Made by a program: the position numbers and the translations under genes. 64,000 bases of DNA from the NCBI RefSeq assembly GCF_000720475.1, contig NZ_JOAP01000019.1:291418-355417 (forward strand), written 5' to 3'. The first letter of the stretch is position 1; each line of letters begins with the position of its first letter. This DNA comes from Streptomyces aureocirculatus (lineage in GTDB: Bacteria; Actinomycetota; Actinomycetes; Streptomycetales; Streptomycetaceae). Shown piece by piece: positions 27,462-37,796 of this stretch. Under the pieces are notes generated by a model that saw only the letters and a list, made by a program, of their open reading frames with translations, searched no databases and was not told where the DNA came from.

Positions 27462-28240
27462 CAAGCAGACGCCGGGGGATACAGCCCCCGCGGGAGCTGT
27501 GACGCCGCCGCCGCGTCCAGGAGCCACAGCGTGCGCGCCCTGCCGTACGCTCCCGCCGCCGGGGCCTGCACCTCGCCCGCCCCGGACAGCGCGATCGCCG
27601 CGGCCTTCGCCTTGTCCTCGCCCGCCGCGAGCAGCCACACCTCGCGGGCCGACCGGATCGCGGGCAGGGTCAGCGAGACGCGCGTGGGCGGCGGCTTGGG
27701 CGCGCCGTGGACGCCGACCACCGTGCGCTCGGTCTCCCGCACGGCGGGCGACTCCGGGAACAGCGAGGCCACATGGGTGTCGGGTCCGACGCCCAGCATC
27801 AGCACGTCGAACGTCGGGACCGGGCCGTGGTCCTCGGGACCCGCCGCCGCGGCGAGTTCCGTGGCGTATGCCTCCGCCGCCGCGTCCGCTTCGTAGAGCC
27901 CGTCGGACGCGGGCATCGGATGCACCCGCGCCGGGTCGAGCGGCACCGAGTCGAGCAGGGCCTCGCGGGCCTGCGTGTAGTTGCGCTCGGGGTCGCCGTC
28001 CGGCAGGAACCGCTCGTCGCCCCACCACAGGTCGAGCCGTGACCAGTCCACGGCGTCACGGGCGGGCGCCGAACTGAGCGCCGCGAGCAGGCCGTTGCCG
28101 TTGCGGCCGCCGGTGAGGACCACGGAGGCGGAGCCGCGGGCGGCCTGCGCGTCGACGATCTTCGTGATCAGCCGGGCCGCGGCGGCTCGGGCCATCAGCT
28201 CCTTGTCGCGGTGCACGACGAGCTGCGGGGCGGTGCTCAC
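27461..28240 (-). CDS. pgl: 6-phosphogluconolactonase
   Basis: 259 residues, NagB/DevB fold. It hydrolyses 6-phosphogluconolactone, the second oxidative pentose phosphate step. Motifs: LTGGRNGNGLLAAL (~43-56), WWGDERFLPDGDPERNYTQAREALL (~74-98), and LGVGPDTHVASLFPESPAV (~150-168) with the catalytic His. The GTG start overlaps the opcA stop (GTGA), so translation is coupled. The stop codon abuts the 32-bp repeat array, so the last residues are close to a zone of repeat instability. It is the last gene of tkt-tal-zwf-opcA-pgl. Confidence 0.96.
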   Translation of the reverse strand: MSTAPQLVVHRDKELMARAAAARLITKIVDAQAARGSASVVLTGGRNGNGLLAALSSAPARDAVDWSRLDLWWGDERFLPDGDPERNYTQAREALLDSVPLDPARVHPMPASDGLYEADAAAEAYATELAAAAGPEDHGPVPTFDVLMLGVGPDTHVASLFPESPAVRETERTVVGVHGAPKPPPTRVSLTLPAIRSAREVWLLAAGEDKAKAAAIALSGAGEVQAPAAGAYGRARTLWLLDAAAASQLPRGLYPPASA

Positions 28241-29430
28241 TTGGGTGCCGCCTTCTTGGCCGGGGCCTTCGCCGCAGCCTTCTTGGCAGTACCCGACGTG
28301 TTCCCACCGTCCTTGCCCGAGGCGTCGCCCTTGCCCGAGGCGTCGCCCTTGGCGGACGCGTCACCCCCACCGGGGGCGCCACCCTTGCCGGAGGCGTCAT
28401 CCTCGCCGGACGCACCCCCCTCGGCGGCGGAACCCCGGGAGGGCCCCGAGCCGGACCCCGGGGACTCCTCGTCCCGCGCGTCCACCGAAGGCTCCGGCAC
28501 CACCGGCTCACCGAGCCGGTCCACGCCGAACCTCAGCGCGGCCGCGTAGGTGTCGTCCGGATCGAGGCGCCGCAGCTCCTCCGCGATCAGCTCGGGCGTC
28601 TCGCGGCGCTTGAGCGCGACCGCACGGTTCGGCTGGCCCTGGATGGACAGCGTCGCGAGGGAGCCGTCGGCACGGTCGAGGACGATAGGGCCGCAGTTGG
28701 TCTCCATCCGCACGCCTGTCAGGCCGGGGCCCGGCGAAAGGGTGCGCTTGACCGGCACGCCCAGGCGCTCCGCGAGCCACATCGCGAGCAGTTCGACGCT
28801 CGGGTTGAACTCCTCGCCCTCCACCTGCGCACCGGTGACCTCGCAGGCCACCTGGTCCAGGGCGGCGGCCAGCATCGAGCGCCACGGTGTGATGCGGGTC
28901 CAGGACAGGTCCGTGTCACCGGGGGAGTAGGCCTCGGCGCGCGCGGTCAGCTCGTGGATGGGCTGCTCGGCCGCGTAGGTGTCGGTGACGCGGCGCTGGG
29001 CCAGGGCACCGAGCGGGTCCTTGGCCGGGTCGAGCGGGGCGTTCACCGGCCACCACGCCACCACCGGGGCGTCCGGGAGCAGCAGCGGCAGGACCACCGA
29101 CTGGGCGTGGTTGAGCACCTCGCCGTACAGGCGCAGGATCACCGTCTCACCGGTGCCCGCGTCCGCGCCGACCCGCACCTCGGCGTCGAGGCGCGAACTC
29201 GTACGGTCACGCGGCGAGCGCGAGACCCGCTTGATGACGACCAGGGTCCGCGAGGGGTGCTCGCGGGAGGCCTCGCTCGCCGCCCGCAGCGCGTCGTACG
29301 CGTTCTCCTCGTCGGTGACGATGACGAGGGTGAGCACCATGCCGACGGCCGGTGAGCCGATGGCGCGGCGGCCCTGTACGAGGGCCTTGTTGATCTTGCT
29401 GGCCGTGGTGTCCGTCAGGTCGATCTTCAT
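28237..29430 (-). CDS. opcA: Glucose-6-phosphate dehydrogenase assembly protein OpcA
   Basis: 397 residues. OpcA is an actinobacterial/cyanobacterial factor required for activity of glucose-6-phosphate dehydrogenase; it is always near zwf. The conserved domain covers about residues 1-310 (MKIDLTDTTASKINKALVQ, then RTLVVIKRVSRSPRDRTS, VVLPLLLPDAPVVAWWP, YSPGDTDLSWTRITPWR). The last ~85 residues are a low-complexity Asp/Ala/Ser/Gly/Lys tail with DASGKG repeats, ending AKKAAAKAPAKKAAPK, which resembles the UvrA tail. The ATG overlaps the zwf stop (ATGA) and its stop overlaps pgl, so the three are translationally coupled. Confidence 0.95.
   Translation of the reverse strand: MKIDLTDTTASKINKALVQGRRAIGSPAVGMVLTLVIVTDEENAYDALRAASEASREHPSRTLVVIKRVSRSPRDRTSSRLDAEVRVGADAGTGETVILRLYGEVLNHAQSVVLPLLLPDAPVVAWWPVNAPLDPAKDPLGALAQRRVTDTYAAEQPIHELTARAEAYSPGDTDLSWTRITPWRSMLAAALDQVACEVTGAQVEGEEFNPSVELLAMWLAERLGVPVKRTLSPGPGLTGVRMETNCGPIVLDRADGSLATLSIQGQPNRAVALKRRETPELIAEELRRLDPDDTYAAALRFGVDRLGEPVVPEPSVDARDEESPGSGSGPSRGSAAEGGASGEDDASGKGGAPGGGDASAKGDASGKGDASGKDGGNTSGTAKKAAAKAPAKKAAPK
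28313..28366 (-). repeat. 18-bp tandem repeat coding the OpcA tail
   Basis: Three 18-base units (28313-28330, 28331-28348, 28349-28366; the third is degenerate) encode the hexapeptide GDASGK/GDASAK. The array is in frame. Confidence 0.8.
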
Positions 29431-30959
29431 GGCCGACGCCAGCTCCGTCCGTCTCGTGCGAGCATTTCGTCCGCCTCGACCGGCCCCCAGGTGCCGGCCT
29501 GGTACTGCGCGGGCGTGCCGTTCTCGTCCCAGTGCTGCTCGATCGGGTCGAGGATGTTCCAGGACAGCTCGACCTCCTCCGTGCGCGGGAACAGGTTGGC
29601 GTCGCCGAGCAGGACGTCCAGGATCAGGCGCTCGTAGGCCTCCGGGCTGGACTCGGTGAAGGACTCGCCATACGCGAAGTCCATCGACACGTCCCGGATC
29701 TCCATCGAGGTGCCCGGCACCTTCGAGCCGAAGCGGACCGTGATGCCCTCGTCCGGCTGGACGCGGATGACGATCGCGTTCTGCCCGAGCTCCTCCGTCG
29801 CCGTGTGGTCGAAGGGGGAGTGCGGGGCGCGCTGGAAGACGACCGCGATCTCCGTGACCCGGCGGCCGAGGCGCTTGCCGGTGCGCAGATAGAAGGGCAC
29901 GCCCGCCCAGCGGCGGTTGTCGACACCCAGCTTGATGGCGGCGTACGTGTCGGTCTTCGACTTGGGGTCGATGCCCTCTTCCTGGAGGTAGCCGACGGCC
30001 TTCTCGCCGCCCTGCCAGCCCGCCGAGTACTGCCCGCGGACGGTGTCCTTGGACAGGTCCTTGGGCAGCCGGACCGCGCCGAGCACCTTCGCCTTCTCCG
30101 CGACAAGGGCGTCGGCGTCGAAGGAGGCGGGCTCCTCCATGGCGGTCAGGGCCATGAGCTGGAGCAGGTGGTTCTGGATGACGTCGCGCGCGGCGCCGAT
30201 GCCGTCGTAGTAGCCCGCGCGGCCGCCGATGCCGATGTCCTCGGCCATCGTGATCTGTACGTGGTCGACGTACGACCGGTTCCAGATCGGCTCGAACATC
30301 TGGTTGGCGAAGCGCAGCGCCAGGATGTTCTGGACGGTCTCCTTGCCGAGGTAGTGGTCGATCCGGAACACCTGGTCCGGGGCGAACACCTCGTGCACGA
30401 TCGCGTTCAGTTCCTTGGCGGACTTCAGGTCGTGGCCGAACGGCTTCTCGATCACCGCACGGCGCCAGGCGCCCTCCGGCGCGTCCGCCAGCTCGTGCTT
30501 CTTCAGTTGCTGGACGACCTGCGGGAAGAACTTCGGCGGCACCGAGAGGTAGAAGGCGAAGTTGCCGCCCGTGCCCTGTGCCTCGTCGAGCTCCTGGATG
30601 GTGTCCTTCAACTGCTCGAAGGCGTCGTCGTCGTCGAAGTTGCCCTGGACGAAACGCATCCCCTGGATGAGCTGCTGCCAGACCTCCTCACGGAAGGGCG
30701 TGCGCGCGTGCTGCTTGACCGCGTCGTGCACCTCCTGCGCGAAGTCCTCGTCCTGCCACTCGCGGCGGGCGAACCCGATGAGCGCGAAGCCGGGCGGCAG
30801 CAGGCCCCGGTTGGCGAGGTCATAGACGGCAGGCATCAGCTTTTTACGGGACAAATCGCCCGTGACGCCAAAGATGACGAGGCCCGACGGCCCCGCGATA
30901 CGCGGGAGCCGTCGGTCCGCGGCGTCACGAAGCGGGTTGGCTCCATGAACTGCGGTCAA
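29427..30959 (-). CDS. zwf: Glucose-6-phosphate 1-dehydrogenase
   Basis: 510 residues, normal length. It catalyses the NADP-dependent first step of the oxidative pentose phosphate pathway. The nucleotide-binding motif FGVTGDLSRKKLMPAVYDL is at ~27-45, and the active-site signature RIDHYLGKETVQNI is near 205. AGYYDGIGAARDVIQNHLLQ, VPFYLRTGKRL and the end WGPVEADEMLARDGRSW are all present. The start chosen is a rare TTG at 30959: it is 4 bases after the tal stop and has GGAGGG 8 bases upstream, within the last codons of tal. No ATG or GTG fits the family N-terminus (ANPLRDAADRRLPRIAGPSG). Confidence 0.95.
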   Translation of the reverse strand: MTAVHGANPLRDAADRRLPRIAGPSGLVIFGVTGDLSRKKLMPAVYDLANRGLLPPGFALIGFARREWQDEDFAQEVHDAVKQHARTPFREEVWQQLIQGMRFVQGNFDDDDAFEQLKDTIQELDEAQGTGGNFAFYLSVPPKFFPQVVQQLKKHELADAPEGAWRRAVIEKPFGHDLKSAKELNAIVHEVFAPDQVFRIDHYLGKETVQNILALRFANQMFEPIWNRSYVDHVQITMAEDIGIGGRAGYYDGIGAARDVIQNHLLQLMALTAMEEPASFDADALVAEKAKVLGAVRLPKDLSKDTVRGQYSAGWQGGEKAVGYLQEEGIDPKSKTDTYAAIKLGVDNRRWAGVPFYLRTGKRLGRRVTEIAVVFQRAPHSPFDHTATEELGQNAIVIRVQPDEGITVRFGSKVPGTSMEIRDVSMDFAYGESFTESSPEAYERLILDVLLGDANLFPRTEEVELSWNILDPIEQHWDENGTPAQYQAGTWGPVEADEMLARDGRSWRRP

Positions 30960-30963
30960 GGTG

Positions 30964-32082
30964 TCAGCCCTCCGAGGGGGAAAGGCGCTTGAGCTCCGCC
31001 TCGGTCGACTTGAGCAGGTCGTTCCAGGACGCCTCGAACTTCTGCACGCCCTCGTCCTCCAGGAGCTGCACGACCTCGTCGTAGGAGACCCCGAGCTTCT
31101 CCAGGGCCGCGATGTCCGCGCGCGCCTGGTCGTAGGCACCGGCGATGGTGTTGCCGGTGACCTGGCCGTGGTCGGCGACGGCCTCCAGGGTCGCCTCGGG
31201 CATGGTGTTCACCGTGCCGGGGGCCACCAGGTCGTCGACGTACAGCGTGTCCTTGTACGCCTTGTCCTTGACGCCCGTCGACGCCCACAGGGGGCGCTGC
31301 TTGTTGGCGTGCGCCTTGTCGAGCGCGGCCCAGCGGTCGGACGAGAAGACCTCTTCGTACGCCTCGTAGGCGAGCCGGGCGTTGGCGAGGGCGGCCTTGC
31401 CGCGCACCGCCTTGGCCTCGTCCGTGCCCAGGGCGTCGATGCGCTTGTCGATCTCGGTGTCCACGCGGGACACGAAGAACGACGCCACCGAGTGGATCTT
31501 CGACAGGTCCAGGCCCGCCTCCTTGGCCTTCTCCAGGCCCGCGAGGTAGGCGTCCATGACCTCGCGGTAGCGCTCCAGGGAGAAGATCAGCGTGACGTTG
31601 ACGCTGATGCCGCGCCCGATGACCTCGGTGATGGCCGGCAGGCCCGCCTTGGTCGCGGGGATCTTGATCAGTGTGTTCGGCCGGTCCACCAGCCACGCCA
31701 ACTGCTTGGCCTCGGCGACCGTGGCGCGCGTGTTGTGGGCGAGCCGCGGGTCGACCTCGATCGAGACCCGGCCGTCCTGGCCCTCGGTCGCGTCGAACAC
31801 CGGGCGCAGGATGTCGGCGGCGTCACGGACGTCCGCCGTCGTGATCATGCGGATGGCTTCCTCGACCGTGACCCCGCGGGCGGCGAGGTCGGTGAGCTGC
31901 GTGTCGTAGCCGTCGCCCTCCGAGATCGCCTTCTGGAAGATCGAGGGATTGGTCGTGACGCCCACGACGTGCTGCTGGTCGATCAGCTCGGCGAGGTTGC
32001 CGGACGTGATCCGCTTGCGCGACAGGTCGTCCAGCCAGATCGCGACGCCTTCGTCGGAGAGGCGCTTGAGTGCGTCTGTCAT
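30964..32082 (-). CDS. tal: Transaldolase
   Basis: 372 residues, the long transaldolase type of actinobacteria. It transfers dihydroxyacetone units between sugar phosphates in the non-oxidative pentose phosphate branch. The Schiff-base Lys lies in [16 protein letters not shown] (~136-142). [13 protein letters not shown] near 42, [32 protein letters not shown] and the C-terminal [13 protein letters not shown] region are all present. The ATG follows GGAG at 9 bases. It lies 34 bases after tkt and 4 bases before zwf, inside one operon. Confidence 0.96.
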   Translation of the reverse strand: MTDALKRLSDEGVAIWLDDLSRKRITSGNLAELIDQQHVVGVTTNPSIFQKAISEGDGYDTQLTDLAARGVTVEEAIRMITTADVRDAADILRPVFDATEGQDGRVSIEVDPRLAHNTRATVAEAKQLAWLVDRPNTLIKIPATKAGLPAITEVIGRGISVNVTLIFSLERYREVMDAYLAGLEKAKEAGLDLSKIHSVASFFVSRVDTEIDKRIDALGTDEAKAVRGKAALANARLAYEAYEEVFSSDRWAALDKAHANKQRPLWASTGVKDKAYKDTLYVDDLVAPGTVNTMPEATLEAVADHGQVTGNTIAGAYDQARADIAALEKLGVSYDEVVQLLEDEGVQKFEASWNDLLKSTEAELKRLSPSEG

Positions 32083-32116
32083 GGAATTACATCTCCTACT
32101 TGGTCGTATATGGGCG

Positions 32117-34204
<2,088 letters not shown>

Positions 34205-34593
34205 CCTGGGTCAGGGCTCCTCTCCACATGTCGAATGCCGGCGGCGTATGGATCCACCGGCCGCTGACGAGCCTACCGCTGTAAGAACGTGCATTCTTTC
34301 GAGTCATTCCAGACTGCGGGGGCGGATTCGAATCCGCCTCCTGAAAGGAATGCCTCGTTCACCATGTGAATGCGGTACTGCTCATCTGGTGGCGGGTTCC
34401 GGTTGCCCCGACGACGCCGCGCACCGGGTGCGCGCGACGCTTCCCACTCCACTCGTGTTGCCCCTCAACACGAACCCACCCCCGCGAAGGGCGAGGTATG
34501 GGCAACGTCTACAGTGGCGTGGTACGCGCGAGCCTTTACCGGATCTTCATGTCCGAACGTCCGACGCAGGCTTGCTGGGAGTCTCTGTCAGGG
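34205..34593. other. tkt-ctaB divergent intergenic region
   Basis: 389 bases without a supported gene. It must hold the promoters of the pentose phosphate operon (leftward) and of ctaB (rightward), but no clear -10/-35 pair was found. It contains an AAGAA/TTCTT inverted repeat (34283-34298, 6-base spacer) and an 18-base palindrome (34321-34338). Local base composition is lower in GC than in the surrounding genes. Confidence 0.6.
34321..34338. promoter_or_regulatory. 18-bp perfect palindrome upstream of ctaB
   Basis: GGCGGATTC followed by its exact reverse complement GAATCCGCC. It is a candidate operator in the tkt-ctaB divergent region. The central GATTCGAATC resembles a tRNA T-loop, but no tRNA can be folded around it. 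Confidence 0.5.
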
Positions 34594-35547
34594 GTGTGCG
34601 TGACGGCCGTCGAATCCCGTCCAGCGGGGGTAATCGGGACTAGCCAGAACCCGAGCAACCGGCCGTTCGGGGCCCGAGTCAAGGCGTTCGTGGCGCTGAC
34701 CAAGCCGCGGATCATCGAGCTGCTCCTGATCACCACCGTTCCGGTGATGTTCCTCGCCGAGCAAGGGGTCCCGGACCTCACACTGGTCCTGCTCACCTGT
34801 GTGGGCGGTTATCTCTCGGCCGGTGGCGCCAACGCGCTCAACATGTACATCGACCGCGACATCGACGCCCTCATGGAACGCACGTCGCAGCGGCCGCTCG
34901 TCACCGGCATGGTCAGCCCCCGGGAGTGCCTGGTCTTCGGCATCACGCTCGCCGTCGTCTCCACGCTCCTGTTCGGCCTCACCGTCAACTGGCTCTCCGC
35001 CTGGCTCTCGCTCGGCGCGCTGCTCTTCTACGTCGTCGTCTACACGATGCTCCTCAAGCGCCGCACCTCCCAGAACATTGTCTGGGGCGGCATCGCGGGC
35101 TGTCTGCCGGTCCTCATCGGCTGGTCGTCGGTCACCAACTCGATGTCCTGGGCGCCGGTCGTCCTCTTCCTCGTGATGTTCTTCTGGACGCCGCCGCACT
35201 ACTGGCCGCTGTCCATGAGGGTGAAGGAGGACTACGCGCGCGTGGGCGTGCCGATGCTTCCGGTGATCGCCTCCAACAAGGTCGTCGCGCGCCAGATCGT
35301 CCTCTATAGCTGGGTCATGGTCGCCGTCTCGCTGCTGTTGCAGCCCCTCGGCTACACCGGCTGGTTCTACACCGCGGTCGCCCTCGTCACTGGTGGCTGG
35401 TGGCTGTGGGAGGCGCACGGCCTTCAGAACCGCGCCAAGTCCGAGGCGACCGGCGGCAAGCTGAAGGAGATGCGGCTCTTCCACTGGTCGATCACCTACG
35501 TCTCGCTGCTGTTCGTGGCGGTCGCGGTGGATCCCTTCCTGCGCTAG
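34594..35547 (+). CDS. ctaB: Protoheme IX farnesyltransferase (heme O synthase)
   Basis: 317 residues, UbiA-family membrane prenyltransferase with about nine membrane segments. It attaches farnesyl to heme B to give heme O for the aa3 oxidase. The first Asp-rich motif [23 protein letters not shown] is near residue 85, and the second in [17 protein letters not shown] near 220. [20 protein letters not shown] opens the first helix. GTG at 34594 ([13 protein letters not shown]) was chosen from family length; a GTG at 34600 is also possible. ctaA, the next enzyme of the pathway, lies 3.4 kb downstream on the other strand. Confidence 0.95.
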   Translation: MCVTAVESRPAGVIGTSQNPSNRPFGARVKAFVALTKPRIIELLLITTVPVMFLAEQGVPDLTLVLLTCVGGYLSAGGANALNMYIDRDIDALMERTSQRPLVTGMVSPRECLVFGITLAVVSTLLFGLTVNWLSAWLSLGALLFYVVVYTMLLKRRTSQNIVWGGIAGCLPVLIGWSSVTNSMSWAPVVLFLVMFFWTPPHYWPLSMRVKEDYARVGVPMLPVIASNKVVARQIVLYSWVMVAVSLLLQPLGYTGWFYTAVALVTGGWWLWEAHGLQNRAKSEATGGKLKEMRLFHWSITYVSLLFVAVAVDPFLR

Positions 35548-35573
35548 CCCCCGGCGGTTCCCGTACGAGCGGT

Positions 35574-35616
35574 GAGCGGTCCCGTCGTCCTCAGGACGGC
35601 GGGGCCGCTCTGTTTT
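35574..35616 (+). terminator. Terminator after ctaB
   Basis: A 17-base stem (35574-35590 with 35594-35610, two G-U pairs), loop TCA, then TGTTTT. It overlaps the 3' end of the convergent AMP-binding gene. Confidence 0.8.
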
Positions 35617-36958
35617 CCGCTTCCGGCCCGCTTTCCGTTTCCGGTCCGGCTTCCGTTTCCGGTCCGGCTTCCGGTTCCGCTTCCGCCACCGGTTCCGCTT
35701 CCGGGCCGGGATACAGGTAGCCGTCCGTGTCCCGCCGGGCCGTGCGGCCGGTGCGGAACCAGCCGTCCCTGAGCACCGCGTCCGTGGCCTTCGCGTCCCC
35801 GAAGTACCCGTCGAACAGCGCCGGGCCGCGCACCCACAGCTCGCCGTCCACGAACCGCACCCCGACACCCGGCGCGGGCGAGCCGCAGCTACCCGGCCTT
35901 GCGCGGACGTCGGCATGGTCGAGCGTGGCGATGTCGCCCGTCTCGGCGGTGCCGAGGACGGCGCGTACCAGCGCGGCGGGGGTGGCGGTGCGGATGGCTT
36001 CGAGCAACTGCGGGGGCGTGTCGGCCGGAGCCGCCGCCTCCACTACGGCGAGGCGCAAGGGGGCCAACTGGTGGGGAGCCGTGTCCAGGACGGCCCACCA
36101 CACGTCGGGCGGGCCCGTCAGACGGGTGGCCCTGTGCTCACGTACGGCCGCACAGACCGCCGCCGGGCCCGGCTCCGCGGGCAGGACCACGGTGCCCCGG
36201 GTCTGCCACTGGCGCAGGACGGCCGTCCAGGCCGCCGGGTGACCCGGCGGGAAGCCGCACACCAGGGTGCCAGGGGGCTCGGGCCTGCACCCCGGGTGGG
36301 TGCGCAGGGCGCTCACGCGGTGGGAGAGGACGATGCCTCGCGGGCGCGGGGCGGAGCCGGTGAACAGGATGAGGTGGGCGTCGGACTCGGACGGTGACCG
36401 TCCGGCGGGCTGTCGCGGCAGCCCGCCCCAGGGCTTCCCGACCCCTGCGGCCTCGTATGCCGGTACGAGAAGTTCCTCTTGTGCCGGTACATGAGATCCC
36501 TCCTGCATCGGTACGTGAAGTCCCTCCTGCACCGGTACGAGGAGTTCCTCCTGTTTCGGGAGTGCGAGGTGCTGGGCCCCGACCGCGGCGGCGAGCCGCG
36601 CCCCCGCCCCGACCTGCGCCTCCGCCCACGGCCCGTCCGTCACGACAAGGTGTGGTGCCGCAGCCCGTACGACAGGGACGGAGGCCGCGCCCCGGTCCCG
36701 GGGGTCCAGCGGGACGAAGACCGCACCGGCCCGCGCCGCCCCGGCGAACAGCGGCAGCGCGGCGAACAGGTCGCCCGTCAGGCAGACGACGCGGTCGCCG
36801 CGCCGGACACCGCACGCCCGCAGGCGCCCGGCGGCCCGGTCGGCCGCCGCGTCCAGCTCCGCGAAGCGGAGTGCGCGATCCCCGCACACCACGGCAGGGC
36901 GGTGCGGGTGCGCTCCCGCGGCGGACCGGAAGACCTCGTCGATCAGCAGACCGGTCAT
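35591..36958 (-). CDS. AMP-binding (acyl-CoA synthetase-like) protein lacking the C-terminal lid domain
   Basis: 455 residues. It resembles the large N-terminal domain of ANL adenylating enzymes: GLLIDEVFRSAAGAHPHRPAVV at the start, GVRRGDRVVCLTGD, FVPLDPRD. A degenerate P-loop reads LFTGSAPRPRGIVLSH instead of the usual TSGSTGxPKG. It stops soon after the DGWFRTGRTARRDTDGYLYPG motif, where the usual Asp of RTGD is Arg. The C-terminal lid with the catalytic Lys is missing and replaced by an EAEP/EAGPETE-type tail. A 4x8-residue repeat (QEGLHVP-like) interrupts the middle. Activity in adenylation is therefore doubtful; it may be a degenerate or repurposed enzyme. ATG at 36958 chosen from the family N-terminus. 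Confidence 0.75.
   Translation of the reverse strand: MTGLLIDEVFRSAAGAHPHRPAVVCGDRALRFAELDAAADRAAGRLRACGVRRGDRVVCLTGDLFAALPLFAGAARAGAVFVPLDPRDRGAASVPVVRAAAPHLVVTDGPWAEAQVGAGARLAAAVGAQHLALPKQEELLVPVQEGLHVPMQEGSHVPAQEELLVPAYEAAGVGKPWGGLPRQPAGRSPSESDAHLILFTGSAPRPRGIVLSHRVSALRTHPGCRPEPPGTLVCGFPPGHPAAWTAVLRQWQTRGTVVLPAEPGPAAVCAAVREHRATRLTGPPDVWWAVLDTAPHQLAPLRLAVVEAAAPADTPPQLLEAIRTATPAALVRAVLGTAETGDIATLDHADVRARPGSCGSPAPGVGVRFVDGELWVRGPALFDGYFGDAKATDAVLRDGWFRTGRTARRDTDGYLYPGPEAEPVAEAEPEAGPETEAGPETESGPEAENRAAPPS
36459..36554 (-). repeat. 24-bp tandem repeat inside the AMP-binding gene
   Basis: Four 24-base units (36459-36482, 36483-36506, 36507-36530, 36531-36554) encode octapeptides such as QEGLHVPM and QEELLVPV. 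The array is in frame and sits between the N-terminal core and the P-loop region. Confidence 0.9.
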
Positions 36959-37094
36959 GTTCCCCGGTCCTACCACGGGGCAGCGCGCGGCGGAACGTAC
37001 GCACGGACCGGGGGCCGACTCCGGGCGTACCGTGGCCGAGACCACGTCACCCGGGCGTCGCCGAACGATCTACCCGTCGGTAGCATCCTGTGCC

Positions 37095-37616
37095 ATGGCT
37101 GACACGGAGCAAGGCACGGACCAGAGCGCGGAGCAGGACACCGCCGCCACGGACAGGACCGCCACGGACAAGGCCGCCACGGACAAGGCCGCCGCCACGG
37201 ACGAAACCGTCACGGACAAGGCCACCGCCACGGACGAAACCGTCACGGACAAGGCCGCGGCCCCCACGGACAAGGCCGCTGCGAGCGGCAAGCCCGACAA
37301 GGAGGCCGCCCGCGCCGACCGCACGGCCGCCAAGCTCGCCAAGGCGATCACGACGTTCGCGCGGAAGCACGGCGGGGCCGAGGGCCAGGTCGCCTATATC
37401 GGCGAGCGGGGCGCGCGGATCGTCCTCGTCGGCGCGGACGGCAACTGGGGCGACCTCGTGGCGCCGACCCACGCGATCGCGACGAGCGCCGTGGAGCGGT
37501 CCGGCATCACCGTCCACGAGGACTTCGACGGCGAGTTCGCGGCCAAGGTGAAGACCGGACCGTATGAGTGGACGCGCATGGCGGGCATCCAGGTCGGCGG
37601 CCCGGCGAACGGCTGA
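37095..37616 (+). CDS. Conserved actinobacterial hypothetical protein with repeat-rich acidic/Thr N-terminus
   Basis: 173 residues. Residues 1-70 are low complexity (TDKAATDKAAATDETVTDKA-type repeats). Residues 75-173 are a conserved compact domain (AARADRTAAKLAKAITTFARKHGGAEGQVAYIGERGARIVLVGADGNWGDLVAP ... YEWTRMAGIQVGG). I do not recognise a catalytic motif, and there is no signal peptide or membrane segment. TAGCAT at 37081-37086 is a plausible -10 box 8 bases before the ATG, so the message may be nearly leaderless. Neighbouring genes do not suggest a pathway. Confidence 0.75.
   Translation: MADTEQGTDQSAEQDTAATDRTATDKAATDKAAATDETVTDKATATDETVTDKAAAPTDKAAASGKPDKEAARADRTAAKLAKAITTFARKHGGAEGQVAYIGERGARIVLVGADGNWGDLVAPTHAIATSAVERSGITVHEDFDGEFAAKVKTGPYEWTRMAGIQVGGPANG
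37194..37259 (+). repeat. 33-bp duplication coding ATDETVTDKA
   Basis: Two 33-base units (37194-37226, 37227-37259), differing only at the last codon, encode an 11-residue repeat. Related shorter units flank it. In frame. Confidence 0.9.
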
Positions 37617-37680
37617 GACACGCGCGGGGAAGGCCCCGAGCGGCACGGCGAGCAACACCTGATGCCGGGATCGCCCGTTA

Positions 37681-37779
37681 GGACCGTGGGAACACAGAGG
37701 AACACAGAGGAACACAGCGGAACGCTGAGGGACTCTGAGGAGCTCTGAGGAGCTCTGCGGAACCCAGACGAACACGGTC
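37681..37779 (+). repeat. 10-bp phased repeat upstream of the amidohydrolase gene
   Basis: Ten consecutive 10-base units with consensus AACACAGAGG or AGCTCTGAGG run with exact 10-base register from 37681 to 37779, ending 18 bases before the ATG at 37797. The period is close to one DNA helical turn. Confidence 0.85.
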
Positions 37780-37796
37780 CACGCAGGGGAGCCAGG

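Noticed and set aside
34321..34338. tRNA T-arm-like sequence GGATTCGAATCC
   Set aside because: With a 7-base loop the stem does not pair, and no acceptor, D or anticodon arms can be found around it.
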